Below are positions 35,353-44,644 of a stretch of 64,000 nucleotides of DNA, in pieces. The DNA is taken from the NCBI RefSeq assembly GCF_002215215.1, contig NZ_CP018632.1:5638501-5702500 (forward strand), in the 5' to 3' direction. The stretch comes from Granulosicoccus antarcticus IMCC3135 (GTDB lineage Bacteria > Pseudomonadota > Gammaproteobacteria > Granulosicoccales > Granulosicoccaceae). Both the position numbers and the translations under genes were made by a program. The first letter of the stretch is position 1, and the number at the start of each line of letters is the position of its first letter. Under the pieces are notes generated by a model that did not search any database, was not told the DNA's origin, and was given only the letters and a program-made list of their open reading frames with translations.

Positions 35353-35771
35353 GGTTCACTCCTGACCTTGAATTAAAAATCAAATAACAAGGAGCCATGA
35401 CGTCGGACTCCCACTACAGCCAAACAGACTGTCCCTATTCATTCGACTTCGATGTTCACTGCACTCTCAAATGATATTCAAGTGTCATGCTTCATCTCGT
35501 TCGAACTTGATACGAAATCTCAAGACTTACGCCTCAAAGCCCCGCAAACTTCAGTTGCAAATCAAAACAACTTATGCCCTATGGGCGCATTGTCCACATA
35601 GTGCATTACTATTTCAACTGCAACATACAATTGAATCAAAAATACACATTGCAAAACTTTTGCTAACACCATCTGTTTTGCAAATATCAAGACAAGCACC
35701 GCCTGCTTATCGCATATGTTGTGCCTGCTTTATTAACCGACCTTTACCCAGCACATTCACACATTCAATCA
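35353..35771. other. AT-rich intergenic region without a supported gene
   Basis: About 420 bases between the H1-like gene and the RDD gene. The stretch from about 35460 to 35770 is visibly richer in A and T than its surroundings. Open frames here (for example from 35471) have no family resemblance and would overlap the RDD gene in another frame. It holds the divergent promoters of both genes, though no convincing -35/-10 pair is seen, and the repeat cluster at 35649-35683. Confidence 0.6.
35649..35683. promoter_or_regulatory. Palindromic GCAAAA/TTTTGC cluster upstream of the RDD gene
   Basis: GCAAAA-C-TTTTGC (35651-35663) is a perfect 6-bp palindrome. Its left part also belongs to a perfect 9-bp inverted repeat, TTGCAAAAC (35649-35657) with GTTTTGCAA (35675-35683). 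Three half-sites in 33 bases, about 90-120 bases before the RDD start, suggest an operator. No known regulator is assigned. Confidence 0.4.
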
Positions 35772-36188
35772 ATGCAAATGGAAAACGTAAAACCCACCCT
35801 ATCTCTGATGTTTCGACGCGCCGCATCATTTCTTTACGATGGGCTCTTGTTAATAGCAATTTTTTTTATCATCACGGCCATTGCCATCGCGTTCAATCAC
35901 GGTCATGCCATTCAGAGTTTCGCCTTCTACCTGTTTCTTTTCATCGTCGCTTTTCTGTTCTTCGACTGGTTCTGGAGGCATGGTGGGCAAACACTCGGCA
36001 TGCGTGCCTGGCGCCTCAGAGTAGAGGCGTTGGACAGTGAGACAATCACCTTGAAGCAGTCTGTTGCCCGCTACCTGACAGGCTTTCTTCTATTTGGTAT
36101 TTCGTTACTGTACATGCCTTTTTCAAAGCAAGGACTCGCCTTGCACGACAGCTTAAGCAGAACGAAAATAATCAAGTATTACAAATAG
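35772..36188 (+). CDS. RDD family membrane protein
   Basis: A 138-residue membrane protein. I start it at the ATG at 35772 (another ATG lies two codons later), since the upstream extension is unlike the family. The RDD signature is the Arg-Arg / Asp pair in RRAASFLYDGLLL and the later WRHGGQTLGMRAWRLRV. Three hydrophobic segments are visible (about 20-40, 50-68 and 95-115). The neighbourhood RDD-lptG-lptF-pepA-holC-valS is conserved in Pseudomonas. The function is unknown; transport has been suggested for other RDD proteins. Confidence 0.85.
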   Translation: MQMENVKPTLSLMFRRAASFLYDGLLLIAIFFIITAIAIAFNHGHAIQSFAFYLFLFIVAFLFFDWFWRHGGQTLGMRAWRLRVEALDSETITLKQSVARYLTGFLLFGISLLYMPFSKQGLALHDSLSRTKIIKYYK

Positions 36189-36241
36189 TTATAGGAATAT
36201 TGCAAGACCGGCTTCAGCCTTGAAACAGAACTCGCAGAGAG

Positions 36242-37369
36242 TCATGTTGTCCGCTTTATACCTACTAGCGCAATACCCAGAAAGACAATCAATGGCAGCA
36301 GCGCACTGAGCAAGGGAGATAGGCCGTTCGCCAGCGCAAGCTGCGTCAGCAGTTTGTTCAAAAGCACATAGATAATGCCAAGCATGATACCGATGAAGAT
36401 CTTCTGCCCTGCTCCACCAGTGCGCTGCGATGCAAACACGAATGGCAGTGAAAGCATCAACATGACAAGCGTCGACAGCGGACTTGCTATTTTCACCCAA
36501 AAAGCAAGTTCAATACGTCTACTGTCCAGTTGATTCTCTTTGAGATACTGAATCTGATCATGCAGATTGTTCGCTGAAAGACTCTCCGTTGACACCGAAA
36601 TGCTCTTGAGCACATCAGCACTTACCAAGTCCGGCACGTCAGAAATTTTGACATCATCAGCCGTGGTGCCGGCATTTCGACGGACAAACTCCGTCCAGGT
36701 GATGCTCTTCAATTGCTCGCTGACAACATCGGACGGGGTCAGTCGAGTCAGTTTGACATCTTCAAGCAACCAATCGTCATCGTCTTGCAATTGAGCTCTG
36801 GCAGCACTCATTGACATGCTCAGAGCATTACTATCGAAGCGATGAACGCTGACATCCAGCAGCGTAAAGTCAGGCATGACGGTACCCACATTGACATACT
36901 GATCTGCCGATTTCAGCCAAAGCCCCCGACTTCCCTTTACTGACAGGCGTTTTTCAAGTGCCGTCAGCCGAAGCTCTTCAGCTATCTGTTCAGCTCGCGG
37001 CATGATCGTCTCACCCAGCAAGGCGATCAACAACATCAGCCCTACGCCTGTAATAACAACAGCCCGAATAATCCTGCCGCCCGAGATTCCGGCAGCCCGC
37101 ATGACAGTCAATTCGCTATTGGATGCCAGACCTCCGAGCCCCAGCAAACTACCCAGCAACACCGCGGGTGAAAACAACATATAGGCCTTGCCTGGTATCG
37201 TCAGGAAAACATACTGCACAGCATCGGTCACTGTATAGCTGCCTTTGCCGACATCATCCAACTCACTGATGAAGGCAAAGATACTGGCCAGAGTGACTAG
37301 CGTCATCAGCACCAACAGACTCGTCAGCAGAATTGAACGCCCAATGTAACGGTCCAGAATGCCGAACAT
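36242..37369 (-). CDS. lptG: LPS export permease LptG
   Basis: A 375-residue inner-membrane subunit of the LptB2FG exporter, which extracts lipopolysaccharide and passes it to LptC. Starting at MFGILDRYIGRSILL (ATG at 37369) gives the normal length. There are three N-terminal and three C-terminal transmembrane segments with a periplasmic beta-jellyroll domain between (about 135-290). The coupling helix region is SNSELTVMRAAGIS. The A of its ATG is the last base of the lptF stop codon (TGATG), so the two are coupled. Confidence 0.94.
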   Translation of the reverse strand: MFGILDRYIGRSILLTSLLVLMTLVTLASIFAFISELDDVGKGSYTVTDAVQYVFLTIPGKAYMLFSPAVLLGSLLGLGGLASNSELTVMRAAGISGGRIIRAVVITGVGLMLLIALLGETIMPRAEQIAEELRLTALEKRLSVKGSRGLWLKSADQYVNVGTVMPDFTLLDVSVHRFDSNALSMSMSAARAQLQDDDDWLLEDVKLTRLTPSDVVSEQLKSITWTEFVRRNAGTTADDVKISDVPDLVSADVLKSISVSTESLSANNLHDQIQYLKENQLDSRRIELAFWVKIASPLSTLVMLMLSLPFVFASQRTGGAGQKIFIGIMLGIIYVLLNKLLTQLALANGLSPLLSALLPLIVFLGIALVGIKRTT

Positions 37370-38490
37370 CACGCAACTCCTCGAAGAGCAGGGTTTTGAT
37401 GAATGCGATTTCTGGCGAACAACCACGTCCATCCCACTCTTCTAGCCAGTAGAAATATGATCAGACAAACAACCGCCACATGCACTGGCCAGAGCCCGAC
37501 CCAGGCAGGTATTGCCCCTGCGGCAATCCATTTACGCATCAGCACTAGCAGATTTGCATAGGGAATATAAATCAGTATGGCGATTGCAATTTTCCCGAAG
37601 CGGCCTTCGCGAGGAGACGTATAGCTCAACGGCACAGCCAGTAAAGCCAGCAACAATGCAGCTAGCGGTATGGAAATTCGCCATTGCAACTCAGCCTGAT
37701 CGGCACGATCACCCGTTCCCCACAACTCTGAAAGGCGTTTGCCTTTAACGATCAGGTGCGGCTCGCCAGGAGTCTCACGAGGCCTGAGGATACCCTGACG
37801 CTTGAAATCGGTAATCGTATATTCATCGTCCCCAGGTGTACCGACACTGGTTTGTCCATCAGTAAAAATGAGGTATTCATCACCGCTATCAGGATCCACT
37901 TGATAAGAGGCTATACGAGCAGAGTCCACGGCCGGTGGCTTGTCGCCTTTCTGCCGAAACATGAAGACATCGTTGAACTGGGTTTTTTCAGGATTACTCT
38001 TACGTGCGAAAAATACGGTATTGCCATCACTGGATTCTATGAACTTACCCGGCGTCACCAGACTCAACGCCGACTGATCGCGGATCGTCTGCTTGAGCTG
38101 CTGTTCGTAACGAGCAGCCCAGGGTGAGGCAAAAACAGTCAGCACGCCGATCATCACCACCCCCAGCACACCAATGACAGCAGTCGGTCGGAGCAGATCC
38201 ATCCAGCCCACACCACAGGCTTGCATGACAGTCATCTCGTTATCCCTGTAGAACCTGCCATGGGCAAGCAGAATACCCAGGTAGAGCCCCAGAGGAATCA
38301 AGGTAACCAGAAGACTGATCGATTTTACTCCGACCAGCACCAGCAGCATGTCTGCCTGTATGGCGCCATCGGTCACGCTCGACAAGCTACGCCCCAGCAC
38401 GTTGCCAATCATGATCACCAGCAGGACGATCAGCACCGCCAGCCAGGTAACCAGCATTTCCTTCATCAGGTAGCGATCAAGTATGCGCAT
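37369..38490 (-). CDS. lptF: LPS export permease LptF
   Basis: A 373-residue partner of LptG in the LPS exporter. It has the N-terminal MRILDRYLMKEMLVTWLAV, three leading transmembrane segments, and the coupling motif YRDNEMTVMQACGVGWMDL. A periplasmic domain with DSARIASYQVDPDSGDEY follows, then three C-terminal segments. LptB and LptC are not in this window. The gene is divergent from pepA with a 159-base gap. Confidence 0.94.
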   Translation of the reverse strand: MRILDRYLMKEMLVTWLAVLIVLLVIMIGNVLGRSLSSVTDGAIQADMLLVLVGVKSISLLVTLIPLGLYLGILLAHGRFYRDNEMTVMQACGVGWMDLLRPTAVIGVLGVVMIGVLTVFASPWAARYEQQLKQTIRDQSALSLVTPGKFIESSDGNTVFFARKSNPEKTQFNDVFMFRQKGDKPPAVDSARIASYQVDPDSGDEYLIFTDGQTSVGTPGDDEYTITDFKRQGILRPRETPGEPHLIVKGKRLSELWGTGDRADQAELQWRISIPLAALLLALLAVPLSYTSPREGRFGKIAIAILIYIPYANLLVLMRKWIAAGAIPAWVGLWPVHVAVVCLIIFLLARRVGWTWLFARNRIHQNPALRGVA

Positions 38491-38589
38491 ATGAAAACAG
38501 GTTATCCATGGACGGGCTATCGACGTTCAGTTTGTCTATATGACTGCCTGACACCGCAGACAAGTGTGCAGTAATGCTTGTCAGTTGCA

Positions 38590-38616
38590 AGTGTACTTCA
38601 TAAGCTGAAGTACACT
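38590..38616. promoter_or_regulatory. Perfect 11-bp inverted repeat upstream of pepA (candidate operator)
   Basis: AGTGTACTTCA (38590-38600) and TGAAGTACACT (38606-38616) are exact inverse complements with a TAAGC spacer. The repeat ends 33 bases before the pepA ATG. A TTGCAA element (38585-38590) abuts it on the left. It could be a repressor operator over the pepA promoter, or a hairpin in the 5' leader. Confidence 0.6.
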
Positions 38617-38649
38617 AAGCGCACTAACCATTCAAGGATAATAGACCGA

Positions 38650-40140
38650 ATGCAGATCAACGTTGCCACCCGATTGCCGCGTACAGCGGAGAATGCCTGC
38701 CAATTGGTTTTCCTGAATGCCGATGGCAAGCTCAAAGGAGCGGCTCGCAAGATAGACAGTGAGTCTCAGGGCCGTATCAAAGCCTTGTTTGCCAGTGGCG
38801 ATTTTTCTGGCAAGAACGCAGAGACGCTCATGCTTCATGGCCTTGCAGGCACGCCTGCTTCACGTGTTCTATTGGTGGGCCTGGGCGATCGCGCTGCCGG
38901 AGCCGCCTCGCTCTGGCGCACCGCCAGCAAGGCGGCCAGCAAAGCCTTACTGGCAAGCCCTGCCACTCTGGCTATCAGTGATTGTCTCAATACGGTCAGC
39001 ATGGATGGCATTTCAGCGCCTGCCATGGCAGAGCAACTGGCGATCGATATTGTCGGCTCCAGCTATGTATTCACACTTCACACACGCAGCAACATGCCTG
39101 CACAGGCATCGCTGAACGAGGTGATACTGAGCACAGACAAAGCCCGGCTGGAAGCTGTCAGCGAAGCGGTTGATCGCGGTCAGTCCACAGCAGCAGGCAT
39201 GTCTGTCGCACGAGACCTGGGCAATCTTGCACCTAATACCTGTACGCCGAGTTATCTGGCAGACCAGGCTCTGGCACTGGCCGATGAACATGAGAATCTT
39301 GCGACCACCATCGTCAGCGAAGAGGAAATGGAATCGCTTGGAATGGGTGCTTTTCTGGCAGTATCACGCGGCAGCAGACAACCGGGCAAACTCATTGTCA
39401 TGGAATATCAAGGTCGTCCGAAGGCGGGTAAACCAATCGTATTCATTGGCAAGGGGGTGACATTCGACACCGGCGGCATCTCCATCAAGTCCTCCGAGGG
39501 CATGGATGAAATGAAGTACGACATGTGCGGTGCGGCCAGCGTATTCGGTGTGATGAATGCCGTTGCCATGCTCGGCCTGCCCTTGAATGTCATTGGTATC
39601 GTGGCGGCTGCTGAAAACATGCCGGACGGCGATGCCTGCAGACCCGGCGATGTCGTGACCTCGATGTCGGGACAGACCATCGAGATACTTAACACCGATG
39701 CCGAAGGCCGACTGGTGCTTTGCGATGCCCTGACCTATGCTGAACGCTTCAAGCCAGACACGGTCGTCGACATGGCAACACTCACCGGAGCCTGCATCGT
39801 TGCATTGGGCAAAGTTGCCAGCGCCGTGCTTGGAAATGATCAGAACACCATCAACGCCTTGTTATCTGCCGGCGAGCAAACGGGAGATCGATGCTGGTCT
39901 CTGCCATTATGGGACGAATACCAATCTCAGCTGGACTCCAACTTTGCCGATATGGCTAATATCGGCGGACGTCCGGCAGGTACCATTACCGCGGCCTGCT
40001 TCCTGTCCCGATTTGCCAAACAATTCAACTGGGCGCATCTGGACATTGCCGGTACCGCCTGGAACAGTGGCAAGGAGAAAGGCGCAACAGGTCGACCCGT
40101 TCCACTACTGATGCAATTTCTCTACAACCGACTGGATTGA
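38650..40140 (+). CDS. pepA: Leucyl aminopeptidase PepA
   Basis: A 496-residue M17 metallopeptidase that removes N-terminal residues. In E. coli PepA is also a DNA-binding architectural protein for carAB and Xer recombination. The ATG at 38650 follows AAGGA (38634-38638). Metal-binding and catalytic segments are FIGKGVTFDTGGISIK, MKYDMCGAASVFG and ILNTDAEGRLVL. The N-terminal domain (about 1-165) is the regulatory half. XerD, a functional partner of PepA in plasmid Xer systems, is encoded 5 kb away. holC follows 4 bases later. Confidence 0.95.
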   Translation: MQINVATRLPRTAENACQLVFLNADGKLKGAARKIDSESQGRIKALFASGDFSGKNAETLMLHGLAGTPASRVLLVGLGDRAAGAASLWRTASKAASKALLASPATLAISDCLNTVSMDGISAPAMAEQLAIDIVGSSYVFTLHTRSNMPAQASLNEVILSTDKARLEAVSEAVDRGQSTAAGMSVARDLGNLAPNTCTPSYLADQALALADEHENLATTIVSEEEMESLGMGAFLAVSRGSRQPGKLIVMEYQGRPKAGKPIVFIGKGVTFDTGGISIKSSEGMDEMKYDMCGAASVFGVMNAVAMLGLPLNVIGIVAAAENMPDGDACRPGDVVTSMSGQTIEILNTDAEGRLVLCDALTYAERFKPDTVVDMATLTGACIVALGKVASAVLGNDQNTINALLSAGEQTGDRCWSLPLWDEYQSQLDSNFADMANIGGRPAGTITAACFLSRFAKQFNWAHLDIAGTAWNSGKEKGATGRPVPLLMQFLYNRLD

Positions 40141-40144
40141 TTCA

Positions 40145-40579
40145 ATGACAAGGATCGACTTCTACGTGCTGGCAAATAACGATCCGCTTGCTCGCCTGCA
40201 ACTTGTCTGCAAGCTGGCTGAAAAGGCGATCGGCCAGAACCAGAAGGTCCTCATCCATAGCGATTCGGATGAGCAGCTGATAACGCTTGATCAAACACTG
40301 TGGGATTTCCGGGCATTGAGTTTCATCGCCCATCAATTATTACCCGCAAATCATGTTTTCAGCACATCGGACAACGATCCAGTCCACTTGTCGACGGGTG
40401 CACCAGCACCCGATCGAACCTTACTGATCAATCTGGCAGAACAGGTTCCCCCCTTCTTCTCGCGTTTCGAAAGAACCCTGGAAGTCATCAATGAAGAGCC
40501 TGACGTGCAGAGCGCGGGCCGCTTGCGCTACCGCTTCTATCAGCAGCGCGGCTATCCGCTACATCATCACAAAATCTAG
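40145..40579 (+). CDS. holC: DNA polymerase III chi subunit
   Basis: A 144-residue clamp-loader accessory protein that links the complex to SSB. RIDFYVLANNDPLARLQLVCKL at the start, the LITLDQTLWDF segment and the C-terminal RLRYRFYQQRGYPLHHHKI match HolC. It starts 4 bases after pepA and lies upstream of valS, the standard gammaproteobacterial order. Confidence 0.92.
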   Translation: MTRIDFYVLANNDPLARLQLVCKLAEKAIGQNQKVLIHSDSDEQLITLDQTLWDFRALSFIAHQLLPANHVFSTSDNDPVHLSTGAPAPDRTLLINLAEQVPPFFSRFERTLEVINEEPDVQSAGRLRYRFYQQRGYPLHHHKI

Positions 40580-40699
40580 ATCTATACTCATACTCTGGCC
40601 ATTCCAAACATCTGTCAGGTGGTGACACCTCCTACAGTGAAGTGACTTGTGCCGTTGACACACAGCCCCTAGACGCTACTGAAGAAGTACACTATCAAG

Positions 40700-43498
40700 A
40701 TGGATAAGACATACAACCCGAAAGCCATCGAAGAGCGTTGGTACGACATCTGGGAACAGAACGGCTATTTTGCCCCCCAGGGTGAAGGCGAACCCTACTG
40801 CATCATGATCCCGCCTCCCAATGTAACCGGCACGCTGCATATGGGGCATGCGTTTCAGGACACCATCATGGATGCCCTGATTCGTTATCACCGCATGCTG
40901 GGTGACAAGACACTGTGGCAACCTGGCTGCGATCATGCTGGTATCGCCACACAGATGCTGGTCGAGCGCCAGATCAACAAGGAAGGCAAGACACGCCACG
41001 ACCTGGGTCGCGAAGCTTTTCTCGAACGCGTCTGGAAATGGAAGGAGGAATCCGGCGGCACCATTACTAAACAGTTACGCCGTCTGGGAGCCTCACCTGA
41101 CTGGCAAGCCGAACGTTTCACCATGGATGAAGGCATGTCCGCAGCGGTGCAGGATGTTTTTATCCGCCTGCATGATGATGGCCTCATCTATCGTGGCAAA
41201 CGACTGGTCAACTGGGACCCTGTCTTGCACACAGCCCTCTCCGATCTGGAAGTACTCAGTGAAGAAGAAGATGGCAGTCTCTGGCATTTCCGCTACCCAC
41301 TCACTGACGGCAGTGGCTCACTGGTCATTGCCACCACACGACCTGAAACACTGCTCGGTGATTCTGCAGTAGCCGTGCACCCAGAAGACGAGCGTTTCAG
41401 CCACCTGGTGGGCAAAACCATCACGCTGCCACTGGTTGGTCGTGAGATCCCCATCGTTGCCGATGACTATGTCGATCCCGAATTCGGTTCGGGTTGCGTA
41501 AAGATCACACCGGCACATGACTTCAATGACTATGCACTCGGACAGCGCCATAATCTGGAAGTCATTAATATCCTGACCGACGATGCCGCCATGAATGATG
41601 TGGTGCCTGAGGAATATCGTGGGCTGGATCGCTTCGAGGCCCGGAAGAAAGTAGTCGCTGCCATGAAAGCGGCCGGCCTGCTGGTCGAGATCAAGCCACA
41701 CAAGCTGATGGTACCCAGAGGCGATCGTTCAGGTGTCGTGGTTGAACCCTATCTGACCGACCAGTGGTACGTTGATCTGACAAGTGAAAAGCAAGCTGAT
41801 GGACGGCCCGGTGGACACGCGGCCATTATCCAGCCATCTCTGGATGCGGTCTCGAATGGCAGCATCAACTTCGTGCCGGACAACTGGACTCACACCTACA
41901 ATCAGTGGCTGGGGAATATCCAGGACTGGTGCATCAGTCGCCAGATCTGGTGGGGACACCGCATTCCTGCCTGGTATGACGAGGCTGGCAACATCTATGT
42001 TGCTGAAAACGAAGCTGCTGTACGTACCAAATATTCACTGAGCGATGATCTGGCACTGCGTCAGGACGACGATGTACTGGATACCTGGTTCTCATCAGCT
42101 CTCTGGCCTTTTGCCACACTGGGCTGGCCGGAGAAGACCGACAGACTCGAGGAATTCTATCCCGGCTCTGTATTGGTCACCGGTTTCGACATCATTTTCT
42201 TCTGGGTTGCCCGCATGGTTATGTTCGGCACCTATTTCATGGATGGCAAGGTGCCCTTCCGCGATGTCTATATGCATGGACTGGTACGCGATGCATCGGG
42301 CCAGAAAATGTCCAAGTCCAAAGGTAATGTCCTGGACCCACTGGACATCATTGATGGCATCGAACTGGAAGCTCTGGTAACCAAGCGCACCGCCAACCTG
42401 ATGCAGGAGCACAAGGCACAGGCCATCGAAGAGCAGACTCGCAAGGAATTTGCCGACGGCATCCCGGGCTACGGTACCGATGCATTGCGCTTCACCTTTG
42501 CTTCACTCGCCTCTAATGGCCGAGACATCCGCTTTGACATGAAGCGCGTCGAAGGCTATCGCAACTTCTGTAACAAGCTGTTCAATGCGACCCGCTACGT
42601 GCTGATGAACACTGAAGGCCTGATAGCAGACGACGTGCCTGCTACCTTGAATCCGATTGATCGATGGATAACAAGCCAGCTTCAACACACCGAGGCAGCC
42701 GTTGCTCACCATATTGCGGAGTACCGCTTTGACCTGGCAGCAACCGCCCTGTACGAGTTCATCTGGAATGAATACTGTGACTGGTATCTGGAAATGGCAA
42801 AACCCATTCTGACGGGCAATACCAGCGATGAACAGAAACAGGCAACCCGCGTAACTCTGGTCAGAGTGCTCGAAACCACACTCCGGCTGGCACACCCCTT
42901 CATGCCATACATCACTGAAGAACTGTGGCAGCAAGTTGCGCCGTTGGCAGACAAGTCCGGCCCTACAATCTCATTGCAACCTTATCCTCTCAGCGATACA
43001 CAGCTCATCGACCAGCAATCGCTGGATGAAATCGAGTGGGTCAAACAGGTTGTCATGGGCGTGCGCCGCATCCGCTCGGAAATGAATATCAATCCGGGCA
43101 AGCGTTTGCCTCTGATACTTGCAGATTCATCAGCCACAGATATCGAACGGCTGGAGCAGCATCGAGAGTTACTGGTTTTCCTGGCCAGACTGGACACTAT
43201 CGAATTGCTCGACACCAACACCGAGGCCCCTGATTGCGCTGTTTCTCTGGTGGATCAACTCAAACTGATGATCCCGATGGCAGGCTTGATCGACAAGCAA
43301 GCTGAATTGGCGCGATTGACCAAGGAGACAGACCGGTTAACCAAAGAAGTCGCACGTCTGAGCGGCAAACTGGGTAATCCCGGCTTTACGGCCAAGGCAC
43401 CTGCCAATGTGGTTGAATCAGAGCAGCGCAAACTGGATGATGCCAGAAGCTCTTTGACACAGCTTGAAGAGCAGCGTCAACGTATCGCGGCCATGTAA
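40700..43498 (+). CDS. valS: Valyl-tRNA synthetase
   Basis: A 932-residue class I synthetase (E. coli: 951). The HIGH-equivalent motif is HMGH in [15 protein letters not shown], and the KMSKS motif is in [14 protein letters not shown]. The editing (CP1) domain has [19 protein letters not shown]. The [15 protein letters not shown] region and the C-terminal coiled-coil arm (about 865-930, [19 protein letters not shown]) are typical of ValS. It is separated from holC by 120 bases that include a small AGGTG-GTGA-CACCT inverted repeat (40617-40630). Confidence 0.96.
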   Translation: MDKTYNPKAIEERWYDIWEQNGYFAPQGEGEPYCIMIPPPNVTGTLHMGHAFQDTIMDALIRYHRMLGDKTLWQPGCDHAGIATQMLVERQINKEGKTRHDLGREAFLERVWKWKEESGGTITKQLRRLGASPDWQAERFTMDEGMSAAVQDVFIRLHDDGLIYRGKRLVNWDPVLHTALSDLEVLSEEEDGSLWHFRYPLTDGSGSLVIATTRPETLLGDSAVAVHPEDERFSHLVGKTITLPLVGREIPIVADDYVDPEFGSGCVKITPAHDFNDYALGQRHNLEVINILTDDAAMNDVVPEEYRGLDRFEARKKVVAAMKAAGLLVEIKPHKLMVPRGDRSGVVVEPYLTDQWYVDLTSEKQADGRPGGHAAIIQPSLDAVSNGSINFVPDNWTHTYNQWLGNIQDWCISRQIWWGHRIPAWYDEAGNIYVAENEAAVRTKYSLSDDLALRQDDDVLDTWFSSALWPFATLGWPEKTDRLEEFYPGSVLVTGFDIIFFWVARMVMFGTYFMDGKVPFRDVYMHGLVRDASGQKMSKSKGNVLDPLDIIDGIELEALVTKRTANLMQEHKAQAIEEQTRKEFADGIPGYGTDALRFTFASLASNGRDIRFDMKRVEGYRNFCNKLFNATRYVLMNTEGLIADDVPATLNPIDRWITSQLQHTEAAVAHHIAEYRFDLAATALYEFIWNEYCDWYLEMAKPILTGNTSDEQKQATRVTLVRVLETTLRLAHPFMPYITEELWQQVAPLADKSGPTISLQPYPLSDTQLIDQQSLDEIEWVKQVVMGVRRIRSEMNINPGKRLPLILADSSATDIERLEQHRELLVFLARLDTIELLDTNTEAPDCAVSLVDQLKLMIPMAGLIDKQAELARLTKETDRLTKEVARLSGKLGNPGFTAKAPANVVESEQRKLDDARSSLTQLEEQRQRIAAM

Positions 43499-43518
43499 CA
43501 GGATTGATCATACCGCCG

Positions 43519-43544
43519 CCTGAGAAATCGGTCGATTTCTCAGG
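43519..43544 (+). terminator. Hairpin downstream of valS
   Basis: CCTGAGAAATCG (43519-43530) pairs perfectly with CGATTTCTCAGG (43533-43544), 20 bases after the valS stop. TTCT follows. The stem is very strong but the U tract is poor. Confidence 0.5.
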
Positions 43545-43578
43545 TTCTGATCTGCCTACTGACTTATAACGTTCGATT

Positions 43579-43611
43579 GCCGGAGGCGAATCTCCGGCCC
43601 TGCAAAGCAGG
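43579..43611 (-). terminator. Two tandem hairpins downstream of the DUF2970 gene
   Basis: GCCGGAG/CTCCGGC (43579-43598, 6-base loop) and CCTGC/GCAGG (43599-43611, 3-base loop) lie back to back immediately after the DUF2970 stop on the minus strand. Neither has a U run. Confidence 0.4.
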
Positions 43612-43866
43612 TTAGCTCGTTGCGAGCAGGTACTGCACGATCAGCCAGACGACAAACAGGAACACGAACGTTCCGATAAAGCCACCAATAATGAAATGCA
43701 GTGGTTTTCCCTGAGTGAAATCACGCTCGCGGTTCTTTTTCGACTGAACACCAATTAGCCCAGCCCCAACGCTCTGAACAATGTTCCAGAAGCTTGTTCC
43801 GGAACGTTCGCTGACACCACCATCACCATCGGTATGGGAACTGCTTTTTTCTGGACTCTGCGTCAT
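43612..43866 (-). CDS. DUF2970 small membrane protein
   Basis: An 84-residue protein with a hydrophilic N-terminus, the family core FWNIVQSVGAGLIGVQSKKN followed by ERDFTQGKPLHFIIGGFIG, and one clear transmembrane segment at about 57-80. DUF2970 proteins are small inner-membrane proteins without a known function. It is 18 bases downstream of the barrel gene on the same strand and is probably the last gene of the ABC-F / barrel / DUF2970 unit. Confidence 0.85.
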   Translation of the reverse strand: MTQSPEKSSSHTDGDGGVSERSGTSFWNIVQSVGAGLIGVQSKKNRERDFTQGKPLHFIIGGFIGTFVFLFVVWLIVQYLLATS

Positions 43867-43884
43867 ATTGCCTCTTGTACTACT

Positions 43885-44625
43885 CTAGAAACGTAACCCT
43901 GCTTTAGCAGAGTAGGACTGATAATCCCCAGTTTGATCCGCTTCAACGGTTATCGCAACCCCCAGATTGATAGTCAAACCGACATACAGTTTGTTCTGTT
44001 CGACCGTTTCCGAATCCAGACCACCCTCGCCGTCAAGCTTGGCTCTTGTCTGCACGATTCCAACGCCTGCAAAAGGTGTCAGCATCACAAAACCCTTTGA
44101 GACAGTCAGCTCCAACGCGCCGTTGCTAAGGTCCAGGTCGTCAACCCCTTCCATCTGACTGTAACTGGCACGAACGGCCAGAGACGGAGTCAGGATTCCA
44201 CCATCGATCAAGCTGTAACGCACTTCCGCACCCACAATGGATATGTCCGTATCAATAGACTTGGTGAGTGAGGCGCCGATATCCAGACCGAAAGGCAGGC
44301 CTTTCAAGACCTGAACTCGCGCCAGATTGATCTGACCGCTGTCAAACGAGCCATTGCTGCCAGCATCGAAAAGATTTTCATCAATTTCAGTGCTGGACAA
44401 TACGACACCAACATCAAAACCCAACAGACCTTGACCCTCACCTGGTGAGACGCCTTTGTAATGAGTGCCTGCACCCAGATTTTCAGTCAGATCGCTGAAT
44501 TGATCCTGATTCAAGGCACCCAGTGAATCCAGCGTACCTGCCCTTGAAAGAGCGGGCAATAACAGGATACTGGTGGCCACCACAGTGGCACACAATCGGG
44601 TGACGTTCGACATTCTGAATTTCAT
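43885..44625 (-). CDS. Predicted outer-membrane beta-barrel protein
   Basis: A 246-residue exported protein with a signal peptide (ATVVATSILLLPALSRAG). The mature sequence alternates hydrophobic and polar residues as strands (GLLGFDVGVVLSSTEI, LDIGASLTKSIDTD, LAVRASYSQMEG, LYVGLTINLGVAITVEAD) and ends in YSAKAGLRF, with a C-terminal Phe suited to BAM recognition. I do not recognise a named family; it resembles small DUF6588-type barrels. It lies between the ABC-F gene and the DUF2970 gene. Confidence 0.75.
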   Translation of the reverse strand: MKFRMSNVTRLCATVVATSILLLPALSRAGTLDSLGALNQDQFSDLTENLGAGTHYKGVSPGEGQGLLGFDVGVVLSSTEIDENLFDAGSNGSFDSGQINLARVQVLKGLPFGLDIGASLTKSIDTDISIVGAEVRYSLIDGGILTPSLAVRASYSQMEGVDDLDLSNGALELTVSKGFVMLTPFAGVGIVQTRAKLDGEGGLDSETVEQNKLYVGLTINLGVAITVEADQTGDYQSYSAKAGLRF

Positions 44626-44644
44626 TATTTCTCGGCCTCTTGTT

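Noticed and set aside
34868-35365. Long plus-strand open frame rich in [10 protein letters not shown] repeats
   Set aside because: It is the antisense of the Lys/Ala repeat gene; the period-15 coding repeat keeps the opposite strand free of stops. The minus-strand gene has a good ribosome-binding site.
35471-36040. 189-codon plus-strand frame before the RDD gene
   Set aside because: It overlaps the RDD gene in another frame, has no recognisable domain, and starts in an AT-rich intergenic stretch.
37370-37432. 21-residue N-terminal extension of LptG
   Set aside because: It overlaps lptF and lacks similarity; the coupled TGATG start at 37369 matches the family.
40580-40699. T-box or leader-peptide attenuator before valS
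   Set aside because: Only a 5-bp inverted repeat is present; no T-box motif, Val-rich leader peptide or terminator is seen, and T-boxes are mostly found in Gram-positive bacteria.
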